Below are positions 44,002 to 52,695 of a DNA stretch of 64,000 bases, piece by piece (the stretch's first letter is position 1; the number at the start of each line of letters is the position of its first letter). The notes beneath the pieces were generated by a model. It worked only from the letters and a program-made list of their open reading frames with translations. It was not told the DNA's origin and did not search any database. Source of the stretch: an uncultured Bartonella sp. (lineage in GTDB: Bacteria > Pseudomonadota > Alphaproteobacteria > Rhizobiales > Rhizobiaceae); contig CAMLON010000005.1 of the NCBI GenBank assembly GCA_946481695.1, positions 1 through 64,000 on the forward strand, in the 5' to 3' direction. Position numbers and translations under genes: made by a program.

Positions 44002-46881
44002 GTGAAGACAATAGGCAAAACCATTGGCATTTTTATATTCTGGACATTGGGCTTGATCGCCTTGTGCCAGACAGCATTGTCTATTGAACCGGTCAAAATA
44101 TCTTCACAGGATACAGCACTTGATCTCTCGCGTGCAGTCGAGATTCACCACATAAAAGGAAACACTTTCCAAACATCGACAGCAGCCGGTCCTGATGGAA
44201 TTGTGCGGCGTATAGAAATGCAGGGGAATGGCGATCATGCAGAAAGCGACTGGGCGGTTTTTGCCATTGCCAATCCGACAGACGACCAGATTGACAGGCT
44301 GATTGTCACTCCACATTATCGCATGGCGGGTTCGGGATTGTTATGGCCCGATCTCGGCTCTGTACGCATACAATCTATCACGCCATCGGAAGGTTTTGCA
44401 CTCGACCGCCAATCAAGTGCCGATTCAGATGTTTTCCGCATTACAATCAATCCCGGTGCAGTCGTCACTCTTGTTGCCGAACTCGGTTCACCGAAATTAC
44501 CGCAAGTCTATCTTTGGGAACCTGAAGCCTATAAGGATACCATCAATTCCTACACGCTCTATCACGGTATATTGCTCGGCATTTCCGGTCTTCTTGCACT
44601 TCTTTTGAGTGTTCTTTTTGTCGTACGCGGAACGGGGCTTTTCCCGGCAACAGCAGCAGTGGCTTGGTCGGTACTTGCCTATATTGGTATCGATTTCAAT
44701 TTTCTTAATAAATTGTTCGTCATTTCGGCCGAAACCGAACCTATCTGGCGCGCGGCAACAGAAGTGGCCCTTGCAGCATCGCTTTTCATTTTTCTTTTTA
44801 CCTATCTCCACCTCAATCGCTGGCATTACCATTTCAGCTATGGCGCAGCAGCATGGATTATCGCTCTTTGTGCCCTTGGCGCCTTCGCAATTTATGACCC
44901 GACGCGTGCTGCTGGCATAGCACGGCTTTCCTTTGGTCTTACCGCTCTTCTCGGCGTTGTACTCATCGGTTACCTTTCCATTCGCGGTTACGACCGCGCT
45001 ATTATGCTGATCCCGACATGGCTTCTCATTATCTTCTGGCTATGCGGGGCATATGTGTGTGTGACCGGCAAACTTGATAACGATATTGTTCAACCTGCAC
45101 TAGCAGGCGGTCTGGTTCTCATTGTTCTGCTCATTGCTTTCACGGTTATGCAACACGCTTTTTCAGGCGGCGCATTCCATCAGGGGATATTTTCCGACCT
45201 TGAACGGCAAGCTCTTGCCGTTATGGGGGCTGGCGATATTGTGTGGGACTGGGATGTACGCCGTGACCGTGTGGTCATCAACCCCGATCTTTCTCTCTAC
45301 CTCGGATCTACAGCTGGTGAATTGAATGGAACCATCCGCAATTGGGTTGACGCTTTACACAGCGACGATCGCGATCGTTTCCGTGCCATACTCGATATGA
45401 TCCTCGACACACGTAAGGGGCGTATCGACCAAACACTGAGACTCCGTTCTGGTGACGGACATTATTACTGGTTCTCACTAAGAGCGCGGCCGGTCATAGG
45501 TTCGGACGGAGAAATTGTGCGGGTCGTGGGCACGCTCGTCAATGTAACCGACCACAAAAAAGCCGAAGAGAGATTGTTGCAGGATTCTGTCCATGACAAT
45601 CTGACAGGTCTTCCGAACCAGCAGCTCTTCCTTGATCACTTACAAACTTTTGTAAATCTTGCTGTTGCAGGTCGGCCGATCAGGCCAACTGTATTCGTTA
45701 TCGATTTTGATGGTTTTCGTAATATAAATTATCAATTCGGCATGTCGGTAGGTGACACATTTCTGCTGACAATTGCCCGCCGTCTGGGGCGCCTTATTAC
45801 ACCTGAAGACACACTTTCGCGCCTCTCGACAGATCGTTTCGCAATCGTCCTCACAAGCCAGACCGATCCTGCAAAAATCGCTGCTTTTGCCGACCAGTTA
45901 CAAAGAACAGTTGCCGCACCAATTCTGTTTTCCGAACGTGAAGTCAAACTTTCTGCTTCGATTGGCCTTATTACCTGGACTGAAGGCAATTCGAATGCCG
46001 AAGATATGTTGAGTGATGCAGAACTTGCGATGATTCACGCCAAAAAATCCGGCGGTAATAAAATCGAACCGTTCCGCCCGAATTTCCGCACATTGGGGCT
46101 TGAGCGCAACAGCATGGGCAATGATATTCGTTATGCCCTTCAACGCAATGAAATCAAGGTTCTCTATCACCCTGTTCTCGACCTTAATGACGGCCAAATC
46201 GTCGGATTCGAAGCATTGATGGAATGGCACCATCCGCGTCATGGTAACCTTTCAGCCGTTGATTTCATCCATACAGCCGAAAGCGAACACGTGGTGATGG
46301 ATCTCGCACGGTTTGCTATGAAAACAGTTGCCGAAGATCTTACCCATATTCAGGACCGTTTCCCGAAGCAGTCATTTTTCGTATCTGTCAATATACCGAG
46401 TGCGGAAATGGTTCATCAGGAATTGATTAACGAGCTTAAAGCAATTCTGATGCGCAATCCTATTAACAAGGGGCGCCTGATGATGGAAATGTCTGAATCA
46501 ATTCTGATTGAAAACCCCGAACAGTCTTCCAATTTGTTGGAAAAAATCAAGGCTCTCGGCATCGGCCTTGCGCTTGATAACTTCGGGACCGGCTATTCTT
46601 CACTCGCCTTTCTATTAGGTTATCCGTTCGATATGATCAAACTTGATCGTTCGCTTCTGGAGGTAAATAGCTCGAAAAAAAGGCTGGTATTAAAATCGAT
46701 CATCACACTCGCACATGACCTCGATCTCAAAGTAATTGCTGAAGGTGTCGAGAAAGAAAATGAAGCTGTTATGCTGCGCGAAGAAGGCTGTGAATTTGTT
46801 CAAAGCAATGTATTCACCGAACCTGTCGGCGTCGAAGATCTGATTACACTCGTCATGAAACATCCCAAAGCCGCCGTTTAA
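44002..46881 (+). CDS. Membrane GGDEF-EAL protein with degenerate sites
   Basis: 959 residues from a GTG with GAGG upstream. Order: signal/first hydrophobic segment (1-28), periplasmic domain (to about 185), seven membrane helices (about 185-390, 7TMR-DISM type), PAS (about 400-520), GGDEF (about 525-690), EAL (about 700-950). The GGDEF signature is STDRF (near 607-611), so cyclase activity is very unlikely. In EAL, the Glu of EAL (near 737), Asn, Lys and Gln remain, but the usual EALxR Arg is Glu and the metal-binding DD is DN (near 857-858). It may bind c-di-GMP without turning it over, or have weak phosphodiesterase activity. Confidence 0.85.
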   Translation: MKTIGKTIGIFIFWTLGLIALCQTALSIEPVKISSQDTALDLSRAVEIHHIKGNTFQTSTAAGPDGIVRRIEMQGNGDHAESDWAVFAIANPTDDQIDRLIVTPHYRMAGSGLLWPDLGSVRIQSITPSEGFALDRQSSADSDVFRITINPGAVVTLVAELGSPKLPQVYLWEPEAYKDTINSYTLYHGILLGISGLLALLLSVLFVVRGTGLFPATAAVAWSVLAYIGIDFNFLNKLFVISAETEPIWRAATEVALAASLFIFLFTYLHLNRWHYHFSYGAAAWIIALCALGAFAIYDPTRAAGIARLSFGLTALLGVVLIGYLSIRGYDRAIMLIPTWLLIIFWLCGAYVCVTGKLDNDIVQPALAGGLVLIVLLIAFTVMQHAFSGGAFHQGIFSDLERQALAVMGAGDIVWDWDVRRDRVVINPDLSLYLGSTAGELNGTIRNWVDALHSDDRDRFRAILDMILDTRKGRIDQTLRLRSGDGHYYWFSLRARPVIGSDGEIVRVVGTLVNVTDHKKAEERLLQDSVHDNLTGLPNQQLFLDHLQTFVNLAVAGRPIRPTVFVIDFDGFRNINYQFGMSVGDTFLLTIARRLGRLITPEDTLSRLSTDRFAIVLTSQTDPAKIAAFADQLQRTVAAPILFSEREVKLSASIGLITWTEGNSNAEDMLSDAELAMIHAKKSGGNKIEPFRPNFRTLGLERNSMGNDIRYALQRNEIKVLYHPVLDLNDGQIVGFEALMEWHHPRHGNLSAVDFIHTAESEHVVMDLARFAMKTVAEDLTHIQDRFPKQSFFVSVNIPSAEMVHQELINELKAILMRNPINKGRLMMEMSESILIENPEQSSNLLEKIKALGIGLALDNFGTGYSSLAFLLGYPFDMIKLDRSLLEVNSSKKRLVLKSIITLAHDLDLKVIAEGVEKENEAVMLREEGCEFVQSNVFTEPVGVEDLITLVMKHPKAAV

Positions 46882-46910
46882 AATATTATCAAATGGATAT
46901 CCGGTTTCTC

Positions 46911-46936
46911 CTGTTATCGGACAGCGTCGATAACAG
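46911..46936. terminator. Hairpin between GGDEF-EAL and yqgE
   Basis: CTGTTATCG and CGATAACAG pair perfectly (9 bp) around an 8-nt loop in the gap between converging genes. The U-run is imperfect (CGCTTATTATTTTG), so its terminator role is likely but not certain. Confidence 0.5.
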
Positions 46937-47078
46937 CGCTTATTATTTTGATAACGCTTACGCTTATTGATTGAATGAAACGTCGGCCTGATGGAGAATT
47001 GCAATAAACGCTTACATCTCAGCTTCGCGTCGCCATGATAATCGATAAAAGTATAAACGATTGAAATGACATGTTTTT

Positions 47079-47681
47079 TCAAGCGTGACCGGCTTGACCA
47101 ATAAGAAATGTCGGATCAATGCCCATTTTCTTCAGGCTTTGTTCATATTGATGGTCAAAATCCTGAGCAAACAGAAAATCCGCATCAACGGGGCTCGTTA
47201 GCCAGCCATTTGCAGCGATTTCGGCTTCGAGTTGCCCACCTGCCCAGCCTGCGTAACCGAGCGCAATTATAGCGTGCTGTGGTCCTTTCCCGACGCTCAT
47301 TGCCTTCAAGACATCAGTTGTCGAAGTAAGACAAATATCTCTGGTAACAGGTATCGTCGTCCGGCAGGCATAATCATCGGTATGAAGGACAAAACCGCGC
47401 GAACGATCAACCGGCCCGCCATTTCTCACAGGAAAAAGCTTTATCGGCTCGGGCAGATGGATGGCTTGGGCGGCATTGATTATTCCAAGTTGCAACAGCA
47501 AATCCGGAAACTTCAAATCCTGACGCCGGTTCAGCATAATGCCCATTGCCCCCTCGTCCGAGTGGGCACAGATATAGATAACCGCATGGGAAAAACGTTC
47601 ATCCCCCATGCCCGGCATTGCTATAAGCAGATGACCATTCAAAAAGCCGTCGCGTTTTTTCATTGTGCTAATTTTATCCAT
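47079..47681 (-). CDS. YqgE/AlgH (DUF179) family protein
   Basis: 200-residue cytoplasmic protein of the UPF0301/YqgE family. The family opening [24 protein letters not shown] is at about residues 14-37, with [10 protein letters not shown] near 46 and the later [16 protein letters not shown] near 140. Function is unclear; AlgH in Pseudomonas affects alginate and nucleotide-related traits. A second in-frame ATG (MKKRDGF) six codons in is an alternative start. It is monocistronic and divergent from the DsbD-like gene. Confidence 0.88.
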   Translation of the reverse strand: MDKISTMKKRDGFLNGHLLIAMPGMGDERFSHAVIYICAHSDEGAMGIMLNRRQDLKFPDLLLQLGIINAAQAIHLPEPIKLFPVRNGGPVDRSRGFVLHTDDYACRTTIPVTRDICLTSTTDVLKAMSVGKGPQHAIIALGYAGWAGGQLEAEIAANGWLTSPVDADFLFAQDFDHQYEQSLKKMGIDPTFLIGQAGHA

Positions 47682-47780
47682 AATTTAAAAGTAATCGTGT
47701 ATTGATGAGTTGCAAGGAAAAAGTGAATTTTTTCGTCAAAAGTCTTGAACAAAATAATGTTTTAACGGAAGCTGAACCAA

Positions 47781-48623
47781 TTGCACCAATTTTTTAAGCT
47801 CATAGCCGTTGGGATTTTCCTTGTTCTTGCATGTTTTTCCGGCTTTGGCCAAACGCCAGTCGTTGCCCAAACGCCCGCCTTTACCAAAACAAATGACACT
47901 TCAACGCTATTGGCAACGCCATGGCATGAGTTCGAGGGGGGGCGGGTGCGCCTCGCATTACAGCCTATTGCCGAAAATGGGCGCCTGCGGGGTGTTATAG
48001 AAGTAAACCTGAAGCCGGATTGGAAAACCTATTGGGAAAATCCCGGAAATTCGGGTATGGCGCCTTCTTTCGATTTTTCTCCCCCTTCAAGCTACGAGAT
48101 TATCTATCCTGTACCTCATCTATTCAAAGATGGCAGTGACTGGTCGTTCGGCTATAAAAACAGCGTTCTATTGCCTTTCACGGTTGAAAAAGCCGACAAT
48201 GGCGAAAGCTTGAAAGGTCAACTTACAATCGGCTTATGTAAAGAAATATGCATGCCTCTTGATATCCCGTTCGACTTTTCCGACCAGAATGCCAATACCG
48301 CTCTTTCAAGCTCGCTTCTTACAATGGCGGAAGAAAAACTACCGGAAACGACTCCCGAAAATATTGTTATTCGCGCCAGTAACAACGAGAACATACTTAA
48401 CGTTACGATTACCCACCAAAATGGACAAAACATATCGGCACTTTTTCTTGATGGAAAGACAGATGAAATCGGTCCGGCTGAAATTATCAAAAACAGCCGG
48501 AATGAAACTGTTTTTGCGGCACCGATCATTGCAAAAAACAGCAAAGGCCCTTTGACGATCTCTTATATCGTCGAAGCAAAACCCGCTTCTTTCACCGGCA
48601 TGTTGACGTCACAAAGCAAATAA
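47781..48623 (+). CDS. DsbD N-terminal-domain-like periplasmic protein
   Basis: 280 residues from a TTG with GGAAG 9 nt upstream. A signal peptide (about residues 1-29) precedes a DsbD-alpha/ScsB-type immunoglobulin-like domain with EGGRVRLAL, the conserved Trp-rich segment GVIEVNLKPDWKTYWENPGNSG and the redox pair Cys-x3-Cys in GLCKEICMPLD near 155. There is no membrane transporter domain and no C-terminal thioredoxin, so the usual electron donor module must be supplied elsewhere. It probably takes part in periplasmic thiol reduction or copper tolerance, as for ScsB-type proteins. Confidence 0.75.
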   Translation: MHQFFKLIAVGIFLVLACFSGFGQTPVVAQTPAFTKTNDTSTLLATPWHEFEGGRVRLALQPIAENGRLRGVIEVNLKPDWKTYWENPGNSGMAPSFDFSPPSSYEIIYPVPHLFKDGSDWSFGYKNSVLLPFTVEKADNGESLKGQLTIGLCKEICMPLDIPFDFSDQNANTALSSSLLTMAEEKLPETTPENIVIRASNNENILNVTITHQNGQNISALFLDGKTDEIGPAEIIKNSRNETVFAAPIIAKNSKGPLTISYIVEAKPASFTGMLTSQSK

Positions 48624-48627
48624 ATCG

Positions 48628-49062
48628 TTAGCGGTTTTCATCAACGCCTTTACGGGCAAGCTCGTCACAGCGTTCGTTTTCAGGATGACCGGCATGTCCT
48701 TTGACCCAATGCCAGTTCACGTTATGGCGTGTGCGAGCCAAATCAAGTTTTTGCCAAAGGTCGGCATTTTTGACAGGCTTTCTCGCAGACGTTTTCCAGT
48801 CTTTCGCCTTCCAGCCTTCAATCCAGGTTGAAATCCCATCCCGCACGTAAACAGAGTCAGTGTAAAGATCAACGTTACACGGTTCTTTCAATGCATTGAG
48901 CGCATTGATTGCTGCCGTCAACTCCATACGATTATTGGTGGTGTCGGGTTCACCGCCGTAAAATTCTTTGGTGACCCCGTTCCAACGCAATAGCACCCCC
49001 CAACCTCCCGGTCCGGGATTGCCGGAGCAAGCGCCATCAGTGAATATTTCGACCTGTTTCAA
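48628..49062 (-). CDS. rnhA: Ribonuclease HI
   Basis: 144-residue RNase H that removes RNA from RNA-DNA hybrids. The DEDD catalytic set is visible: Asp in [16 protein letters not shown] (near 9), Glu in [10 protein letters not shown] (near 47), Asp in LYTDSVYV (near 69) and Asp in [11 protein letters not shown] (near 133). The basic substrate-binding handle ([24 protein letters not shown]) is present. It lies 15 nt downstream of thrB, the usual rhizobial pairing. Confidence 0.95.
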   Translation of the reverse strand: MKQVEIFTDGACSGNPGPGGWGVLLRWNGVTKEFYGGEPDTTNNRMELTAAINALNALKEPCNVDLYTDSVYVRDGISTWIEGWKAKDWKTSARKPVKNADLWQKLDLARTRHNVNWHWVKGHAGHPENERCDELARKGVDENR

Positions 49063-49077
49063 GGAACCGTCCGCGTT

Positions 49078-50037
49078 CTAGAGCCCGATTTCAGATGGTT
49101 TATTGACGTCTCTAAAAAAATTCAATTTCCGCCAATATTCGAGTGGATCCTTTTTCACAACCAGACTGTTTGAAGGCGTGTTGAACCAATCATAAAGGCG
49201 CGTGAGGAAAAATCTGATTGCTGCTCCACGGGCGAGAACCAGTATATTGTCAATCTCATTTTGTTGAAGCGGACGAATAGCACAATAGGCTTTGAGCATC
49301 GCCTCACTTTTCGTCACATTATAAGAATAATCCCGTTCAAAGCACCATGCATTGAGGGCAATGACAAGATCATAGCTGAGCATATCTGTGCATGCGAAAT
49401 AGAAATCTATGATGCCTGACATATGATCGTTCAGGAAAAAAACATTATCATTGAAGAAATCGGCATGGATAACGCCTTGAGGCAAATTATCAGGCCAGTT
49501 GCTTTCGAGATAGTCGAGTTCTCTGTCAATCTCTTTAACTAAGCCGGATGCCAATTCTTCTGCCCGTCCGCGGCTTAAATTCCATAAAGGTCGCCAGGCG
49601 TCGATCGACAGGCTATTTTTCCGTTTAAGAGGAAAGTCGAGACCTGCGAGATGCATTTTTGCCATGCCTTTTCCGACTTCTCGGCAATGCTCGACATTCG
49701 GCTTTCTGAGCCAAACACCTTCAAGAAAAGAAACGATTATAGCGGGCCTCCCCACAAGCTCGCCGATCATTTTTCCATCCTTGCGTTTGATGGGGCGTGG
49801 ACACGAAATTCCTTTCAGTGCCAGATGGTTCATCAATTCAAGGTAAAACGGCAGATCCTCTTTATTGACACGCTTTTCAAACAAAGTGAGGATGAAACGT
49901 CCTGCTTCTGTATGGAGCATGAAGTTCGAGTTCTCGACACCTTCGGCAATACCTCTATAAGATTGTAGTGCGCCGATTGAATAATCGTTCAGAAAGCTTG
50001 TTAATTCATCTTCGTTGATATCGGTATAAACAGCCAT
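49078..50037 (-). CDS. thrB: Homoserine kinase (ThrB, aminoglycoside-kinase type)
   Basis: 319 residues from MAVYTDI, the start found in rhizobial homologues; an ATG four codons upstream is in frame. It phosphorylates homoserine for the ThrC step. It belongs to the aminoglycoside phosphotransferase fold rather than the GHMP type. The catalytic loop is [14 protein letters not shown] near 200, and the metal Asp is in [11 protein letters not shown] near 220. It is encoded between ispH and rnhA. Confidence 0.92.
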   Translation of the reverse strand: MAVYTDINEDELTSFLNDYSIGALQSYRGIAEGVENSNFMLHTEAGRFILTLFEKRVNKEDLPFYLELMNHLALKGISCPRPIKRKDGKMIGELVGRPAIIVSFLEGVWLRKPNVEHCREVGKGMAKMHLAGLDFPLKRKNSLSIDAWRPLWNLSRGRAEELASGLVKEIDRELDYLESNWPDNLPQGVIHADFFNDNVFFLNDHMSGIIDFYFACTDMLSYDLVIALNAWCFERDYSYNVTKSEAMLKAYCAIRPLQQNEIDNILVLARGAAIRFFLTRLYDWFNTPSNSLVVKKDPLEYWRKLNFFRDVNKPSEIGL

Positions 50038-50070
50038 TATTTGCCCCACACGAGCAAGCTCATGTTTTCT

Positions 50071-51090
50071 TCACTTGTCTTTATCGGGAATGCCCTTGCC
50101 GTTGACAAATTCCATATCTTCCGGAGTCAACACAACTTCCCGCAATTCCCTGTTGACCAAAAAGGTTTCATTTTCAACCGCAGTCTCGGCAATTTCTATA
50201 GTCACGTCATAGCGTTTTCTGAATGCCGCAATGATTTCATCAACAATTATTTCCGGTGCCGAGGCGCCGGCGGAAAGGCTCACCGTGTGGACATTATTCA
50301 AATGGGCAAAATCTATTTCCGCCGCACGTTGAACAAGTAGTGACCGCTTGGCACCAAAGCGCTCGGCAACTTCGACCAAACGACGGGAATTCGATGAGTT
50401 TGGAGCACCAACAATCAAAAATAGATCACTGCCCGGAGCTGCCGCCCTCACCGCTTCCTGACGATTGGTCGTCGCATAACAAATCGACTCGGCAGCCGGT
50501 GGTTCAATATCGGGAAAACGGCGTTTCAACACTTCGATGATTTCAGCTGTGTCTTCAACAGACAACGTCGTCTGGCTAACAAAACCCAATTTTTGGCCGG
50601 GTAATGGCTGGTAATTTTCAGCATCGTCGACATTTTCAATTAAACTTACGGTACCGGCGTCTACCTGCCCCATTGTTCCGATAACTTCAGGATGACCGGA
50701 ATGGCCGATCAGAATGACATGACGCCCGTTGCGCTGATGACGCATAGCCTGTTTATGAACTTTTGACACCAACGGACAAGTCGCATCAAGATAAAAAAGA
50801 TTTTGCAAACGCGCTTCTTCAGGCACCGATTTTGGAACACCGTGGGCCGAAAAAATCACCGGTTGGTTGTGGTGTTCGGCCGGTATCTCGTCAAGTTCTT
50901 CGACAAAAATTGCACCGCGCGCCTGCAGCCCTTCAACCACGTAGCGGTTGTGGACAATCTCGTGACGCACATAGACAGGCGCACCATATTTTTTCAATGC
51001 AAGAATGACAATCTGTATCGCCCTGTCAACTCCGGCGCAAAAACCGCGTGGCCCGCAAAGGCGAATTGTTAATGGAGGTTTTGATGTCAT
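50071..51090 (-). CDS. ispH: HMBPP reductase IspH
   Basis: 339-residue Fe-S enzyme of the last step of the MEP isoprenoid pathway, making IPP and DMAPP. The three cluster cysteines lie in GPRGFCAGVDRA (near 18), LDATCPLVSKVH (near 103) and SICYATTNRQEA (near 204), and catalytic Glu and Thr/Ser-rich SSNSRRL follow. dxs, the first step of the same pathway, is also in the window (about 61 kb). It follows coxF by 27 nt. In relatives, ctaG, ctaE and surf1 usually lie between them. Confidence 0.95.
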   Translation of the reverse strand: MTSKPPLTIRLCGPRGFCAGVDRAIQIVILALKKYGAPVYVRHEIVHNRYVVEGLQARGAIFVEELDEIPAEHHNQPVIFSAHGVPKSVPEEARLQNLFYLDATCPLVSKVHKQAMRHQRNGRHVILIGHSGHPEVIGTMGQVDAGTVSLIENVDDAENYQPLPGQKLGFVSQTTLSVEDTAEIIEVLKRRFPDIEPPAAESICYATTNRQEAVRAAAPGSDLFLIVGAPNSSNSRRLVEVAERFGAKRSLLVQRAAEIDFAHLNNVHTVSLSAGASAPEIIVDEIIAAFRKRYDVTIEIAETAVENETFLVNRELREVVLTPEDMEFVNGKGIPDKDK

Positions 51091-51117
51091 AATATTTCCT
51101 TGGGTGAACCCGTTATT

Positions 51118-51270
51118 TCAGGCACCCACATGCGCCATCGTGGCCGCATATACAAGAAGGACAAAAAGAAAAAGTGCAATAGCAAGGCCTTTTGCCCTAT
51201 GACGCTGAGCTTTTTTCTGAATTTCTGTAAGTTCGATTTGATTGAGAGGCTTGTGCCCGTCCATATTCAT
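51118..51270 (-). CDS. Small membrane protein CoxF-like
   Basis: 50-residue protein. A polar N-terminus ([19 protein letters not shown]) leads into one membrane helix (about residues 28-46). It has the size, charge pattern and position of the small CoxF protein found after ctaB in rhizobial cytochrome c oxidase operons. The ATG overlaps the ctaB stop by 4 nt (ATGA). A much longer open frame runs upstream inside ctaB and is a shadow. The role is unknown, probably in oxidase assembly. Its survival here although most cta genes are gone is notable. Confidence 0.65.
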   Translation of the reverse strand: MNMDGHKPLNQIELTEIQKKAQRHRAKGLAIALFLFVLLVYAATMAHVGA

Positions 51271-52211
51271 GCTCCCGGATAGCCCATGAGGCGAGTAGCC
51301 AGCGATTCTATCAGTAGCACTGCAAACAAAGCTGCGAGATAAAAGAGCGAGAAGAAAAACAGTTTCTTCGCACGTGCTACAGTTTCTTCGCGATTTTCCG
51401 TCTTCCAAAGTTGGTAGGAATGATAGACAAAGATAACACCCAAAATCGTTGACAAAACACCGTAAGTTATACCGGCAAAACCGATAAAATAGGGTGCAAT
51501 TCCGCATAGTGCCATCAAAATTGCATAAACGAAAATCTGGTTTTTCGTCGATCGTTCGCCTTTTACATTCGGCATCATCGGAATATGGGCAGCCCCATAA
51601 TCGGTCGTAACAAAAAGCGACAGGGCCCAGAAATGCGGAGGGGTCCACATAAATATAATGAGAAAGAGCACAACGCTTTCAATGCTGATTGTACCGGTTG
51701 CCGCCGCCCAGCCGATCATCGGAGGAAATGCACCTGCAGCACCGCCAATAACGATATTTTGTGGTGTAGAGCGTTTAAGCCACATGGTGTAGATCACAAC
51801 ATAAAAGAATATTGTAAAAGCAAGAAATGCGGCCGAAAACCAGTTGATGAAAATGCCCATTGTAAGCACTGACAATGCCGACAATACGAGACCGAAAACC
51901 AGCACCTCTCCGCCTGTTAACTTGCCAGCCGGTATAGGACGTTTTTTGGTGCGTTTCATGATGGCATCAATATCGGCATCATACCACATATTCAAAGCGC
52001 CCGACGCCCCGCCACCAACGGCAATGCATAGAATTGCCAGAAAGCCGAGAACGGGATTGATCGGATTAGGTGCAACCATCATGCCGACAAGCGCAGTGAA
52101 CACCACCAGAGACATAACCCGCGGCTTCAAAAGAATTATATAGTCGTTCGCATCGGCTTCCGATGGGCCAACCAAATGTGGTTTTTGCGATGCTTGCTTT
52201 AATATAGACAT
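51267..52211 (-). CDS. ctaB: Protohaem IX farnesyltransferase (haem O synthase)
   Basis: 314-residue UbiA-family prenyltransferase with about eight to nine membrane helices, attaching a farnesyl group to haem B to form haem O for haem-copper oxidases. The first Asp-rich motif [21 protein letters not shown] is complete near 79-99, and the second conserved region with [10 protein letters not shown] lies near 206. It appears functional. Haem O would serve a bo-type quinol oxidase encoded elsewhere or the CtaD-like protein next door. A 484-nt gap separates it from ctaD. Confidence 0.93.
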   Translation of the reverse strand: MSILKQASQKPHLVGPSEADANDYIILLKPRVMSLVVFTALVGMMVAPNPINPVLGFLAILCIAVGGGASGALNMWYDADIDAIMKRTKKRPIPAGKLTGGEVLVFGLVLSALSVLTMGIFINWFSAAFLAFTIFFYVVIYTMWLKRSTPQNIVIGGAAGAFPPMIGWAAATGTISIESVVLFLIIFMWTPPHFWALSLFVTTDYGAAHIPMMPNVKGERSTKNQIFVYAILMALCGIAPYFIGFAGITYGVLSTILGVIFVYHSYQLWKTENREETVARAKKLFFFSLFYLAALFAVLLIESLATRLMGYPGA

Positions 52212-52695
52212 ATATAACCCGTTCTTTTAAAGGCACCTTTTAAAACGGTAACTTCTTGGCGTTCACCTGACAAAACCTGTTTAAAAAGGTTAAAACAACC
52301 CCGACTATAGAAGCGATTTTAACAACAAAACGCAACTATTAATTTCTTTTTTAAGGAAGCAATATCAATTTCTTGAAGATCAAACAAACTTCAAGCACGT
52401 TGTTTGCGGCGGTCAATTCAATGGCAATAGCACAAAAAATTTTCCGCTAATTTTTTATACACTATTCCAATTTCGAATATAAATTTTTGAAAAATATACA
52501 AACTCAAAATTAAAAATCCGATTGTGGAACAGCTAATTAAAACTACACGTCTGATGCAGATTTGCAAGCATGTTTTGTCAGCCTTTCAGAGACGTTTCTC
52601 CAGTTATAAGGCAATTTGCCCGGCTCATAGTTATTCGGCTCAAACTTAAAAAAATAAACGCGTTAGATTTCAAAAATCCTCAAGCCCGGCACCCG
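52212..52695. other. Intergenic gap between ctaD-like gene and ctaB
   Basis: 484 nt, strongly AT-rich (particularly 52330-52520), with no gene or recognisable remnant. In related genomes ctaD and ctaB are close, so this gap reflects rearrangement or decay. It should hold a promoter for ctaB-coxF-ispH-thrB-rnhA. Confidence 0.4.

Noticed and set aside
51118..51648. 176-codon minus-strand frame across the ctaB 3' end
   Set aside because: Only its last 50 codons are a real gene (CoxF-like); the rest lies in another frame inside ctaB and has a shadow-like Cys/Arg-rich composition.
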